Source: Bacillota bacterium (GTDB lineage: Bacteria; Bacillota; Clostridia; Christensenellales; Aristaeellaceae). From it: 64,000 nt of DNA. Positions 42,132 to 51,479 of the stretch are shown piece by piece (position 1 is the first letter of the stretch; the number at the start of each line of letters is the position of its first letter). The DNA is taken from positions 1 through 64,000 of the forward strand of contig JASGUQ010000033.1 of the NCBI GenBank assembly GCA_030057655.1, written 5' to 3'. The position numbers and the translations under genes were made by a program. The notes beneath the pieces were generated by a model. The model was not told the DNA's origin. It was given only the letters and a program-made list of their open reading frames with translations, and did no database searches.

Positions 42132-45100
42132 TCACACAACATCCGCCGGCATCTGCGGCATCGGCCCAAAGTACTCGGTCATCTGCGCGTCTGTCAGGTT
42201 GAACCACTCCTTCACCTGCTTCCAGCAATTGGTCGGCCTTTTCTTGACAACGTTTTTCATGCGGCTTACGCGCGTGTTCCACCAGCGCATGCTGCCGTCA
42301 ACGGTCTGCGGCTGCTCAGAGGAAATGCTCTTTAAGTGGTAACTGGCCCAGCGCTGGAAGTGCATCATCATTTCCGGCTGCAGCAGGTTGTAGCATTCGT
42401 CGATCTGCGCCAGCATCACGTCCGTTGTCAGGATTTGGAAGATCTCCCCAAAGCGCCTTAAAAACTTGTCCTGCATTTCCGGGTTCTCCAGCAGCTTGCG
42501 GATCAGGGTATTGTCAATGGCGCGGTTCACGCCCGTGCCCCTGGGATCCAGGATGATCTTGATGCCATTGAAGTTGGAATCAAACAGACCATAGTCCAGG
42601 TCAAACAGGATCCAGCGCCATTTGCCGCCGGGCAGCTTGTAATAGCGGATGTTGCCGGTGTCGCTGTTGGCGAAAAAGGCTTCAAAGATCATGTAGTCAA
42701 AATAATTGTCCACATCGATCCGGTCTGTTAAATATTTCAGATCCTCAGGATTGGTCGCGGGGGAAAGCGTCTTGGCCTTTTTGACAAGTTCCTTGTACTC
42801 GGCGTTGCTGCCCCAGTAGGGCTTGCCGTTGGCTTCCAGGATGGTCATGTTGTCCGCTTCCTCAAGCGGGATGCCTTCATGCTGGGCCACAAAGTACCGG
42901 CTCACGCGCTCACGCAGGTTGTAATGACCCCAATACTGGCCGTTGAGGTAGACGATGACAGGCTTCCAGGCCTGGTGAATGACGGTGGTGTCGATCAGGT
43001 CCACCAGGCGGGATTGAACCCCGTCAGCCATCCGCGTCCACACCGCGTCGTTGCCGCTGACGCGCAGGACAATGGACTTGTACTGGTCAAAAGGCCGGTC
43101 TTCAAACAGCGCGGCATTAAAATATTTCGACCCAAAGCGTGCCCTGGCATGCACTTTGAAGGATTTTTGCGGCATGTCAAGGGAGTATTGGCCAATGAGG
43201 GCAAAGGTGACGCCCTGGCTGAAGATCACCTCATCGGTCTTGGAATCAAACATCTCGGCGTACCCGGGGCGGTGGATCTTCCCATGCTTGGCATAGGTCG
43301 GGTAGGGGTTTTTGAAGGGGATTTTTTTATAGCTGTTGATGTCAATGCCCTCTCCAATGGCCAGCATGCCGGTGTCTGGATCCCAAAGTTCAAAGGGATC
43401 GGTGGTTAGCGCCACAACAGGCAGAGAAAAATAGGTTTTCATGACATAGGTCGCGGTCACGATGTCGGAGGGATGAAGGCCGGGAACAAAACAGCGCGCC
43501 CGGAGCACGATGGTGTCATGGATTGGGATGGGCTTGGAATACACATGCCCGTTTTCAATGGTCGGGATGGCGCCGTCCAGGGTATAGCGGATCTCAGCGC
43601 CCTCAGGGGCAGTAATGGAGATCAGCAGGTTCTCCTTGTACAAGCCGCCTTGCTCAGACAAGACAGGCAAGGGAGCGAAGCCCGTGAACCCGACGCTGTT
43701 GACAGCGCCCGGCGTAGGCTTCTCGAAATAAAAAAAACCGCTCCAGTCGGCCGCGCGTCCGTAAGAAATGTCTGTCGGGATCTCGGGCAGCACCATTCTG
43801 TCCAGCACCCGTCCCTCTGGATCAGACAGGGTGACGACCTCGCCGCCTGCCCTGGCCAGGGCGAAACTGGCGCGCAGGTTTGCGGCATCGGTGCCGGGCG
43901 TCTTGCTTTTGTCCAGGTGGATCACCTTGTATTCGCCTGGCCAGATGCTTGTACCGTTTGGAAACTGCCACTTGCGCGGCCAGGAGAGGTTGTCGGACAG
44001 CCCCCAGCCTGAGATGTCCACCACCTGGTCGCCGGCGTTGTAAATCTCCGCCCAGTCGCTGAAGGGCATGCCGGCTGAGACGGTGACGGAGTCATTGCTG
44101 CTCATCGCCTCGGTGATGTAGACCTTATAGGGGTTGACCGCCCTTAAATACTCATCCGCCATTTTAAACCCGGCGCTGTCATTGGCCGCTCCGGGGGTGG
44201 GCACGGTGAACACCGTCCATTCGCCGTTTGTGGTGTTGCGGCCATAGCTGTGGTCCACCGGCATGTTGGGGTAGGTGATGCGGTCCAGCATCTGCCCCTG
44301 CCTGGTTGACAGGGTGACGGTCTCGCCCTCGCCTGAGAGGGAGAAATTGGTGTGCGGGTATGAACCGGGGTTCTCCCGGTTTTTGCCGGAGGCGAACACC
44401 AGGTAGTATCCGTTTGGCGCGATGGCTGCGTCATCCGGGAAAAGCCATTTTGTCGGCCTTTGCGCGTTGTCGGACAGGGCCAGGCCGCTTAAACTGATCT
44501 GTTCATTGGTGTTGTTTTTGATCTCGATCCAGTCGCTCAGGTCGCCGTCCTCATCGCGGAGCCCGCTTCTGGGCGCGGGGCAGACCTCATTGATAACCAG
44601 TTTGCCGGCGATGATCAAATTGGTTCCGATGAATTCATCATAGCCTTCCTGGGTGTTTGGATAACCGGGCGTATACAGCTCGCTTTTTACAAAGGTGCCG
44701 TCCGCCTGCAGGGCATAGACCTCGTTCGCGTTGAGGGTGGGGGTGTCCTCCACCTTGTCCAGAACATAGCCGTTTCGGTCAAACAGGTAGACGCTGCAGG
44801 TGATGGAAGAAAGTTTGAACTTCGCGTGCAGGGGCAGGCCAGCTTCATTCTGGTTGGTGCCGTCGCAAAACACGATCAGGCGCTCATCAGGGTTCAAGGT
44901 GATGTCCGGGAAAATAAAGCGCGCGCGGTCAGGCCGGTTGGACAAGGTCAGCCCATCCAAAGAAAGGACCTCGTTTGACACGTTGGTCAGTTCAACCCAA
45001 TCAGGGAAGTTGCCGTTTTCATCCGGAAAGGCAGATGCGTTGTCCGCCATGATTTCTGTAATGCGAAGCCCGGCCGACTCGCTGCTGCCTCCATCGCTGG

Positions 45101-45248
45101 TGGGAATATTCAGCGCCTTCTGGGTGATTTCCGTTGGTGAAATAATTAAGAACAGGGCGATAATGCCCAGACAGAACAAGAGCAGACCAAGACGGGTTTC
45201 CCCGCGTCTGGCTCGCCTGGGTGTATTCCGGCCTCTTTTGTTGGTCAT
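42132..45248 (-). CDS. lamin-tail / CotH-kinase membrane-anchored surface protein
   Basis: 1038 residues. A basic N-terminus and one membrane helix (about 20-37) anchor a large external part. Three lamin-tail domains begin near LRITEIMADNASAFPDENGN (61), LVINEVCPAP (about 217) and VYITEAMSSND (about 372), each with a DW-x-E(L/I)-x-N motif. A chitobiase-type beta domain (RYTLDGAIPT, about 560) and a CotH kinase domain follow, with KSFKVHARARFGS, WGHYNLRERVSRYF and the metal-site WILFDLDYGLFDSN. CotH domains phosphorylate proteins; bacterial CotH was found in spore coats. GGGAAGG precedes ATG 45248. Substrate is unknown. Confidence 0.88.
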   Translation of the reverse strand: MTNKRGRNTPRRARRGETRLGLLLFCLGIIALFLIISPTEITQKALNIPTSDGGSSESAGLRITEIMADNASAFPDENGNFPDWVELTNVSNEVLSLDGLTLSNRPDRARFIFPDITLNPDERLIVFCDGTNQNEAGLPLHAKFKLSSITCSVYLFDRNGYVLDKVEDTPTLNANEVYALQADGTFVKSELYTPGYPNTQEGYDEFIGTNLIIAGKLVINEVCPAPRSGLRDEDGDLSDWIEIKNNTNEQISLSGLALSDNAQRPTKWLFPDDAAIAPNGYYLVFASGKNRENPGSYPHTNFSLSGEGETVTLSTRQGQMLDRITYPNMPVDHSYGRNTTNGEWTVFTVPTPGAANDSAGFKMADEYLRAVNPYKVYITEAMSSNDSVTVSAGMPFSDWAEIYNAGDQVVDISGWGLSDNLSWPRKWQFPNGTSIWPGEYKVIHLDKSKTPGTDAANLRASFALARAGGEVVTLSDPEGRVLDRMVLPEIPTDISYGRAADWSGFFYFEKPTPGAVNSVGFTGFAPLPVLSEQGGLYKENLLISITAPEGAEIRYTLDGAIPTIENGHVYSKPIPIHDTIVLRARCFVPGLHPSDIVTATYVMKTYFSLPVVALTTDPFELWDPDTGMLAIGEGIDINSYKKIPFKNPYPTYAKHGKIHRPGYAEMFDSKTDEVIFSQGVTFALIGQYSLDMPQKSFKVHARARFGSKYFNAALFEDRPFDQYKSIVLRVSGNDAVWTRMADGVQSRLVDLIDTTVIHQAWKPVIVYLNGQYWGHYNLRERVSRYFVAQHEGIPLEEADNMTILEANGKPYWGSNAEYKELVKKAKTLSPATNPEDLKYLTDRIDVDNYFDYMIFEAFFANSDTGNIRYYKLPGGKWRWILFDLDYGLFDSNFNGIKIILDPRGTGVNRAIDNTLIRKLLENPEMQDKFLRRFGEIFQILTTDVMLAQIDECYNLLQPEMMMHFQRWASYHLKSISSEQPQTVDGSMRWWNTRVSRMKNVVKKRPTNCWKQVKEWFNLTDAQMTEYFGPMPQMPADVV

Positions 45249-45269
45249 CGTGTTTCCTTCCCGGATTAA

Positions 45270-45500
45270 TCAGTATTCTCTCAGCACAAAAATGGTCTGG
45301 CCTTCGTTCATCCCGGTTTCCATCCTCAGCACCTTTGGATGCCCCTTAAACTCCTCCCGGAGCATGTCGCGAATGGCGCTGCCCTGGCGGTAGCCGTGGA
45401 TAATTTTCAGGCGATAGTCAGCGGAGGTCGCGCGCGTCAGGGCCGAAGAAACAGCGATCCTCGCCTGAAACAGGTTCTTTCCGTGCAAGTCCAACTCCAT
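45270..45500 (-). CDS. small Smr-domain protein
   Basis: 76 residues containing only a Smr domain, as found at the C-terminus of MutS2: the opening ELDLHGKNLFQAR, KIIHGYRQGSAIRDML (the HGxGxG-like loop) and a C-terminal GQTIFVLRE strand. Smr domains bind or nick DNA or RNA; some act on stalled ribosomes. ATG 45500 is chosen with AGAAGGGG upstream. It lies 21 bases upstream of the CotH gene and may share its transcript. Confidence 0.8.
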   Translation of the reverse strand: MELDLHGKNLFQARIAVSSALTRATSADYRLKIIHGYRQGSAIRDMLREEFKGHPKVLRMETGMNEGQTIFVLREY

Positions 45501-45602
45501 ACTAAACCCCTTCTGACTAATCATGGACAGTATAATACACAAAGCCCTTGCTTTCAAGGCGAGACATGGCTGGGATGTTTGCTTGTTCAAGCGGGATCAA
45601 TC

Positions 45603-45634
45603 AAAAAAGCAGGTCACCTTTTGTTGGGACCTGC
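45603..45634 (-). terminator. intrinsic terminator of the ftsH operon
   Basis: GCAGGTC (45609-45615) and GACCTGC (45628-45634) form the stem; on the minus strand a T6 run (45608-45603) follows. It lies 25 bases after the ftsH stop. Confidence 0.8.
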
Positions 45635-45658
45635 CTCAGTGTTTAACCGGAATGAATT

Positions 45659-47641
45659 TTACTTCTCGTTAAGCAATGCCATGAACTCCTCGCCGGTGAT
45701 GTTTTCCTTTTCAAGCAGATGCGCGGCGATGCGATCCAAGGCTTCCGTATTCTGCTTAATCAGCTGGATGGCGTCTTCCTCACATTGTTTCAGGATGTCA
45801 CGCACCTCCTGGTCCACCTTGGCGCTGGAGGCGTCGGAGCCTGAGAACACCGCCCGGCCGTCCAGATACTTGTTTTCCTGCGACTCAAGCCCCATCGGGC
45901 CAAAGGTATCGCTCATGCCGTATTGCGTAACCATGCCGCGGGCCAGGGAGGTCGCGCGCTCAATGTCGTTGGATGCGCCGGTTGTAACCTCGCCGTACTT
46001 AATGGTTTCAGCGGCGCGTCCGCCCAGCAGCGTGGTGATCTGCTGAAGGATCTCTGATTTGGTCATCAGGTACCGCTCTTCCGTGGGCATGTTCATGGTA
46101 TATCCCAGGCTGCCCAGGGTGCGGGGGACGATGGTGATCTTCTGCACAGGCTGTGTGCCGGACTGCAGCGCCGACACCAGCGCGTGTCCCACCTCATGAT
46201 AAGCGACCATTTCGCGCTCCTTGGGGATCATGACGCGGTCTTTCTTTTCCTTGCCAGCGATAACCACTTCAACCGATTCCATCAGATCCTTCTGCTGCAC
46301 CTTGTCGCGCCCTTCCTTGACGGCCAGGAGCGCTGCTTCGTTGACCATGTTGGCCAGGTCGGCGCCTGTGGCGCCGGAGGTAGCCAGCGCGATTTTGCGC
46401 AGGTCAACATCATCATGCAGTTTCACGCGGGCAGCGTGGACTTCCAGGATGGCTTCACGGCCCGGCAGGTCGGGGCGCTCCACCACGATGCGGCGGTCAA
46501 AGCGGCCTGGGCGCAGCAGCGCTTTGTCCAGAACCTCCGGCCGGTTGGTGGCGGCCAGCACGATGATGCCCTGTTTGCCGTCAAATCCGTCCATTTCGGT
46601 CAGCAGCTGGTTCAGTGTCTGCTCGCGTTCGTCATTGCCGCCCATGCGGCTGTCGCGGGATTTGCCGATGGCGTCGATCTCATCAATGAAGATGATGCAG
46701 GGCGCGTTTTTCTTTGCCTGTTCAAACATGTCGCGAACACGGCTTGCGCCCACGCCCACAAACATCTCCACAAACTCACTGCCGGAGATGGAATAGAAAG
46801 GCACCCCGGCTTCGCCTGCTACCGCTCTTGCAAGCAGGGTTTTGCCTGTTCCGGGAGGGCCGACCAGCAATGCGCCCTTGGGCTGCTTTGCGCCGATGCG
46901 CTGGTATTTTTCCGGATTTTTAAGGAAATCAACCATCTCCAGCAGGCTTTCCTTGGCTTCATCCTGGCCTGCCACATCGGAAAACTTGACGCCCGTTTGG
47001 TTTTGCACGTTGTATTCCTTGGCCTTGCTCTTGCCTACGCCAAACATGCCTTTGCCGCTGCCCATTTTCGCGGACATTTTGCGGATAATGAAGGCATAGA
47101 AGCCATACATCAGCACCATGGGCAGAACCCAGGACAGCACGAAGCTTAAAATGGGTGATGAGCGTGTTTCATTGTATACCTTTGAGAAGGTAACATTTTT
47201 CTCATACAGACGGGTGGTCAGTTCGGGGTCATCCATCGCCACTGTGGTATACACAACACCGCGTAAAATATCCGTCGAAACAACGCTGACACCCAGCGCC
47301 CGCTGGACGACCTCGGGATTGGCGTCCTGGCGCAGGGTCAGGTAAATGTGTTCCTCGTTCAGTTCGACCCGATCCACCTGGCCGGCCTCTACCAGCGTCA
47401 TAAACTGGCTGTATTGGATGGGCACCGTGGACGAAGCCAGACGGCGGGCGGTCAGGAAGTTAAACAGGATGGTAATGGCAAAGATGATCAGCGCAATATT
47501 AAACCACTTGGAGTAATTGGGCCTGTTGTAGGGCGAATAACCCGGTGATCCGCCGGAAGAGCCGTTTGGCGCACTGCCGCCCGGGTTGCTCTGCTGGATG
47601 TTGTCGTTCATGTCAGGGCTTTGGGTAGTGTTCTTACTCAT
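45659..47641 (-). CDS. ftsH: ATP-dependent zinc metalloprotease FtsH
   Basis: 660-residue membrane AAA+ protease. A glycine/proline/asparagine-rich N-terminal tail precedes two membrane helices (about 46-64 and 165-185). Walker A GPPGTGKT is at 261-268, followed by FIDEIDAIG, the second region of homology ([20 protein letters not shown]) and the zinc motif HEVGH (482-486). It degrades unassembled membrane proteins and regulators. Its start overlaps the zinc-ribbon gene as ATGA; AAAGGA lies upstream. Confidence 0.97.
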   Translation of the reverse strand: MSKNTTQSPDMNDNIQQSNPGGSAPNGSSGGSPGYSPYNRPNYSKWFNIALIIFAITILFNFLTARRLASSTVPIQYSQFMTLVEAGQVDRVELNEEHIYLTLRQDANPEVVQRALGVSVVSTDILRGVVYTTVAMDDPELTTRLYEKNVTFSKVYNETRSSPILSFVLSWVLPMVLMYGFYAFIIRKMSAKMGSGKGMFGVGKSKAKEYNVQNQTGVKFSDVAGQDEAKESLLEMVDFLKNPEKYQRIGAKQPKGALLVGPPGTGKTLLARAVAGEAGVPFYSISGSEFVEMFVGVGASRVRDMFEQAKKNAPCIIFIDEIDAIGKSRDSRMGGNDEREQTLNQLLTEMDGFDGKQGIIVLAATNRPEVLDKALLRPGRFDRRIVVERPDLPGREAILEVHAARVKLHDDVDLRKIALATSGATGADLANMVNEAALLAVKEGRDKVQQKDLMESVEVVIAGKEKKDRVMIPKEREMVAYHEVGHALVSALQSGTQPVQKITIVPRTLGSLGYTMNMPTEERYLMTKSEILQQITTLLGGRAAETIKYGEVTTGASNDIERATSLARGMVTQYGMSDTFGPMGLESQENKYLDGRAVFSGSDASSAKVDQEVRDILKQCEEDAIQLIKQNTEALDRIAAHLLEKENITGEEFMALLNEK

Positions 47642-47934
47642 TGTGTATTCCTTTCTTTTAATAATTCGGTGCCGCAGCACCCGCAGTAACGGTTGATCGG
47701 GGGATTGAATGACTGACAGACAGGGCAGCGGGTCTGGTTCTGCACGCGGTTGAGCAGCTTCTTTGCCGCGATCATCTTTTCAGTCAGCGTGTTGGCCTTT
47801 TTTGCAGTTTGTTCAGCGGCTTCCAGCATGCTTTTTCCCGCCTGAAGGTAGAGGTTGTTCAACTCGCGTTCCAGATGATGCACGGTGTTCTCCAACTGCT
47901 GTGATTGTTCTGCGGTAATTGTTCTGTCCGGCAT
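47638..47934 (-). CDS. coiled-coil zinc-ribbon protein upstream of ftsH
   Basis: 98 residues. A predicted coiled coil (about 8-65, QSQQLENTVHHLERELNNLY and following) is joined to a C-terminal zinc ribbon CPVC...CGCC. The function is unknown. The four-base overlap with ftsH and a strong GGAGG suggest coupled expression, so a regulatory or adaptor role for FtsH is possible but not shown. Confidence 0.75.
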   Translation of the reverse strand: MPDRTITAEQSQQLENTVHHLERELNNLYLQAGKSMLEAAEQTAKKANTLTEKMIAAKKLLNRVQNQTRCPVCQSFNPPINRYCGCCGTELLKERNTQ

Positions 47935-48101
47935 ATTTTCCTCCTTTCTCACCATTAATATAAATTATAATTAACCTATAAGCCAGCGACAGAAAACGAA
48001 AAGCGAAAGATAACGGACAAATAATTATTATTGTTTTGAATTGTATTATCAGGTAAAAGAATGATAAACTACAAATAAAGTTTCGGAAGGATGGAAACGT
48101 C

Positions 48102-48644
48102 ATGAAACGCAAAAGCGACCTTCGGATCATCAAGACAAAAAGGGCTTTGGTTACGGCGCTGTTAGATCTGCTAAAAAGCAAACCGTTTACCAAGATTACG
48201 GTCAACGATGTTTGTATTCAGGCACTGGTCAGCCGCAGCGCGTTTTATGCGCATTTTTTGGACAAGTATGATCTGGTTTTGTACAGCCTTGACCAATTGC
48301 ACGAGCAACTGTTTGAGCAATCAGAGAACCGCAGCTTGCTGGAGCAGCTCCGTCATATTCTGCAGCAGGTGCAGCGGGACAGCCGTTTGTTTTCCAATTT
48401 GCTTTTAGCTGAATATGATGGCGAGCTGATGGCGCTGCTGCGCAAGGGTTTCATCAAGCAATTGGGGAACAAAACGAATTGCGCCGCTTTGCCGGAACCT
48501 GTTGAGATATCCGCCCTTTTTTATGCCGCTGGTCTTGCGGGCGCCATTATACAATGGGTCAGCACAGGCATGACCTATTCAGTGGAAGAAATGGCTGCGT
48601 GCCTGGAGGCGCTTTTACCAGCGGATATCCGGGCTAACTCATGA
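48102..48644 (+). CDS. TetR-family transcriptional regulator
   Basis: 180 residues. The N-terminal helix-turn-helix (about 12-58: IIKTKRALVTALLDLLKSKPF, ITVNDVCIQALVSRSAFYAHF) is typical of TetR/AcrR proteins; the C-terminal helical part is a TetR_C-like ligand domain. It is divergent from the zinc-ribbon/ftsH operon with 167 bases between them, so that operon is a possible target. GGAAGG lies upstream of ATG 48102. Ligand unknown. Confidence 0.85.
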   Translation: MKRKSDLRIIKTKRALVTALLDLLKSKPFTKITVNDVCIQALVSRSAFYAHFLDKYDLVLYSLDQLHEQLFEQSENRSLLEQLRHILQQVQRDSRLFSNLLLAEYDGELMALLRKGFIKQLGNKTNCAALPEPVEISALFYAAGLAGAIIQWVSTGMTYSVEEMAACLEALLPADIRANS

Positions 48645-48723
48645 CACATGCTTCATTTCGGTGAACATTTCCGCTTGCTCTGAGGATGTTAAGAATAGAG
48701 CGCAACAAGGTTTGCCAAAGTTA

Positions 48724-48756
48724 AAAGGCCGGGAGCGTTTAATATTCCCGGCCTTT
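48724..48756. terminator. bidirectional terminator between tetR and pgi
   Basis: Perfect 11-bp stem AAAGGCCGGGA (48724-48734) and TCCCGGCCTTT (48746-48756) with an 11-base loop; it lies between convergent genes. Confidence 0.8.
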
Positions 48757-48807
48757 CACTTATTCTATTTCCAAGGATAATCAGCGTCTGATCTGTTTAC
48801 ATGTTCC

Positions 48808-50220
48808 TTACAGAATATACTCGTCCTTGCTGCTCGGCTGGTTCTTCATTTCGTTCTGTTTGCTCAGGTATTTTTCGCCCTTGTTGCCAAGCACGGCATA
48901 GGAAGCGATCTTGCTTTCCTCAACGCCCGGCTGGTTGAAGGCGTCAATGTCCAAAAGTTCGCCCGTGTAGGCGGTGACCAGCTCATAGAAGTAGAGGAAC
49001 TGCCCGATGGTATGCTCATTGACCTCCGGGAAGGTGATGGTCTGGCTCATGCGCCCGGCGCGGAGCAGCGCATACTGGGTCCCCTGGTATTCCGCTTCGA
49101 TCAGCTGATTTAAGGTCTTTCCGCCCAGGAAGGCGACGTCCGGGAACTCCTCACAGCCATGCGCGATCGGGGTGGTGGCTCTGAAGTTTTCAACGCGCAG
49201 GAAGGTGATGATCTTGTCATAGGGGCCTTCGGTATAAAGCTGCAATTGGCTGTGCTGGTCCGTTACGCCAAGGGACTTGACAGGCGTCTGCCCGACGTTG
49301 AGCGCCATGCCCTTGCGGGATACATTCTTGCCAAGGCTTTCCGCCCACAACTGGCAGAACCAGTCCGCCATGTATTTAAGACTGTCCGCGTAGGGCATCA
49401 TGACCTGGATATTGATACCCAGTTCTTCCATGGCGATGTACTGGATCACAGCCTGCAAAAGCGCGGGGTTCTTCCAGACCTCGTCATCTTTGCAGCGTTT
49501 GTCCATGGCTTTGGCCCCTTCCAGCATGGCCTTGATGTCAATGCCGCAGACAGCGGCCGGGAGCAGGCCGACCGGGCTTAATTCGCTGAAACGCCCGCCG
49601 ACGGAGGAGGGGACATAGAAAAGTTTGAAACCTTCCTTCTTGGCCAGCTTGATGAGGTTGCCTTTTTCTTTGTCCGTGGTGGCAATGATGTGATCATGCC
49701 AGTTCTCGCCCACTTCTTTTTTGAGCAGGTCGGAGATGATCAGGTATTGGCTCATGGTCTCGGCGGTTCCGCCGGACTTTGTAATGATGTTGAAGCAGGT
49801 TGTCTTGATGTCGATCACGTCCAGCAGCGCTTTCATCCGCTCAGGGTCAATGTTGTCCTCCACATAGAAGCGGGGGCCGCCGCGCTTGTCGTCATTCAGG
49901 TCGTTGTAATGAAGATGCTTCAACGCCTGATGGACCGCGATGGGGCCAAGCGCGCTGCCGCCGATGCCAAGAATCACAAAGGTTGAGAAGCGCTCGCGCA
50001 CCTTGGCTGCGGTTTCAAGGATGTCTTCAACGATCTCATCCTGGTTGTAGGGAAGCTCAGTCCAGCCCAGCCAGCCGGTGCCGCGCGCTTTGTTCACTGC
50101 CTGCCAGGCCATTTTAGCCTGATGCGCTTTTCCGTCCACCATGTCCTTGCTGATGCCGTACTGATATCCAACCATGTCAGCCATCAGGTGATTGACGTCC
50201 ATCTTAATTTCCTTGCCCAT
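48808..50220 (-). CDS. pgi: glucose-6-phosphate isomerase
   Basis: 470 residues. Interconverts glucose-6-P and fructose-6-P in glycolysis. Motifs: FVILGIGGSALGPIAVHQAL, FNIITKSGGTAETMSQYL (phosphate site), VPSSVGGRFSELSPVGLLPAA, the LWAESLGKN region and the C-terminal GQFLYFYELVTAYTGELLDIDAFNQPGVE. GGAGG lies five bases before ATG 50220. A TGATATAAT extended -10 (complement of about 50251-50259) upstream may drive it. Confidence 0.97.
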   Translation of the reverse strand: MGKEIKMDVNHLMADMVGYQYGISKDMVDGKAHQAKMAWQAVNKARGTGWLGWTELPYNQDEIVEDILETAAKVRERFSTFVILGIGGSALGPIAVHQALKHLHYNDLNDDKRGGPRFYVEDNIDPERMKALLDVIDIKTTCFNIITKSGGTAETMSQYLIISDLLKKEVGENWHDHIIATTDKEKGNLIKLAKKEGFKLFYVPSSVGGRFSELSPVGLLPAAVCGIDIKAMLEGAKAMDKRCKDDEVWKNPALLQAVIQYIAMEELGINIQVMMPYADSLKYMADWFCQLWAESLGKNVSRKGMALNVGQTPVKSLGVTDQHSQLQLYTEGPYDKIITFLRVENFRATTPIAHGCEEFPDVAFLGGKTLNQLIEAEYQGTQYALLRAGRMSQTITFPEVNEHTIGQFLYFYELVTAYTGELLDIDAFNQPGVEESKIASYAVLGNKGEKYLSKQNEMKNQPSSKDEYIL

Positions 50221-50333
50221 AACGACCTCCGTATTTTTGTTTTTTTGATTATATCATATTTTTTTGTCACTTGCTCGGCATTTTACGCATTTTATATGAT
50301 CTACGGGCGTATATGAGAAACGCTGCCTTTTAT

Positions 50334-50362
50334 TTTACATTGAATGGCGGCTGTGATATAAT
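50334..50362 (+). promoter_or_regulatory. promoter of the GT2 gene
   Basis: TTTACA (50334-50339), 17 bases, perfect TATAAT (50357-50362) with an extended TGA. Confidence 0.65.
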
Positions 50363-50392
50363 TTTTTAATCACAAACCAAGGAGCGGTTGAA

Positions 50393-51199
50393 TTGAACGA
50401 TCTTTTGCTCAGCGTGATTATTCCGGTGTACAATGCGCAAGATTCTCTCCCCATCGCGCTGAATTCGGTGTTCAGCCAGGGGATCGACTCAATGGAAGTC
50501 ATTTTGATCGATGATGGCAGCAAGGATGACAGCCTGGCTGTCTGCGAGCAATTCGCCAAACGGGATCAAAGGGTGAAGGTGCTCAGCCAGGCGAACGCGG
50601 GACCCGGGGCTGCAAGAAATGCCGGCCTGAAGATTTCCAGAGGCAGGTATGTCTGTTTTGTGGACAGCGACGATCTTTTGACGGAAGGCGCGCTCCCCAA
50701 GATGCTCCAAATGATGAAGAAGGATCAGCCCGACTTGCTGATCGCTCACTTCAACATCCTGATGAACAACCAGTCCTATGACCGGGGCTATATCAAAGAC
50801 GATCGCCTGATGAACAGAAGGGATTTTTTCCACGCCCTGTCTCATCGTCCCGGCAGTTATTACTACAGCGCGCTGTGGAACAAGCTGTACTGCGGCGACA
50901 TCATCAGAAAACATCATCTTTTCTTTGATGACTCCTATGCCTGGGGCGAAGATTTTGAGTTCAACATGCGCTACTACCACTATGTAAATTCCGTGTCTTT
51001 CCTGAAGGACCCAGTCTACAACTACAAAAGGACCTACTCCGGGCAAACCTGGCGCACGATGTTTGAGTTTGGCGATTCCCTGAAGATCAAGGCCAGGCTG
51101 TACAGGGCCTTGAAGCGCCTCTACCACAAAGCCGGTCTGCTGTCCCAGTACCGCATCTACATATTCCGGTATATTTTTAATGTCACGATCAGCACCTGA
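50393..51199 (+). CDS. glycosyltransferase family 2
   Basis: 268 residues with the GT-A fold: SVIIPVYNAQDSLPIALNSV, VILIDDGSKDDSL (nucleotide-binding Asp), NAGPGAARNAGLKISRGRYVCFVDSDD (DxD metal site) and WGEDFEFNMRY (catalytic-base region). Such enzymes add sugars to cell-surface polymers. The start is TTG 50393, eight bases after GGAG; no ATG fits. There are no partner glycan genes around it. Confidence 0.88.
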   Translation: MNDLLLSVIIPVYNAQDSLPIALNSVFSQGIDSMEVILIDDGSKDDSLAVCEQFAKRDQRVKVLSQANAGPGAARNAGLKISRGRYVCFVDSDDLLTEGALPKMLQMMKKDQPDLLIAHFNILMNNQSYDRGYIKDDRLMNRRDFFHALSHRPGSYYYSALWNKLYCGDIIRKHHLFFDDSYAWGEDFEFNMRYYHYVNSVSFLKDPVYNYKRTYSGQTWRTMFEFGDSLKIKARLYRALKRLYHKAGLLSQYRIYIFRYIFNVTIST

Positions 51200-51332
51200 T
51201 AAAACAACACATATTTATGCAGGCACCTGCTTTACAGATGTCACGCTGTTTCCGGGCGTTGACAGGGGATGGCCGCTTGAAATCATCAAGGATGGGGCTG
51301 CGGTTTTGATACAGCCCAGATTTGCTTGCTAA
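51180..51332 (+). CDS. possible 50-residue protein after the GT2 gene
   Basis: An ATG at 51180, inside the last codons of the GT2 gene in another frame, opens 50 codons (MSRSAPDKTTHIYAGT..., ending LIQPRFAC) to TAA 51330-51332. Composition looks protein-like, but there is no ribosome site and I recognise no family. It could be a coupled small gene or a chance frame. Confidence 0.25.
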   Translation: MSRSAPDKTTHIYAGTCFTDVTLFPGVDRGWPLEIIKDGAAVLIQPRFAC

Positions 51333-51354
51333 ATCACCGCAAACACCGTATAAT
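51326..51354 (+). promoter_or_regulatory. promoter of greA-lysS
   Basis: TTGCTA (51326-51331), 17 bases, perfect TATAAT (51349-51354). Transcription from here gives a leader of about 110 bases before greA. Confidence 0.65.
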
Positions 51355-51380
51355 CAAGTGACTAACCTGGGGTGTTTATC

Positions 51381-51479
51381 ATGACAGCTCCGGGTGCCGT
51401 GTGCGGCTGCCGTCAGGCAGCCGAACTATCATTTTATCAGGTGAAGATTAATTTGAATTTGGAGAGAGATTATGAGTAA
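51381..51479 (+). CDS. possible 32-codon leader ORF overlapping greA
   Basis: ATG 51381, six bases after GGGGTG, opens 32 codons (MTAPGAVCGCRQAAELSFYQ...) that end in TAA 51477-51479, overlapping the greA start (51472) in another frame. A strong hairpin lies within it (51404-51423). It could couple translation to greA or be chance. Confidence 0.3.
   Translation: MTAPGAVCGCRQAAELSFYQVKINLNLERDYE
51404..51423 (+). promoter_or_regulatory. strong hairpin in the greA leader
   Basis: CGGCTGCC, tetraloop GTCA, GGCAGCCG: a perfect 8-bp GC-rich stem about 45 bases into the transcript. There is no T-run directly after it, so it is not a simple terminator. Confidence 0.55.

Noticed and set aside
46184-47149. 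Open frame of 321 codons antisense to ftsH
   Set aside because: It mirrors the ftsH codons, has no recognisable domain or ribosome site, and ftsH on the other strand is certain.
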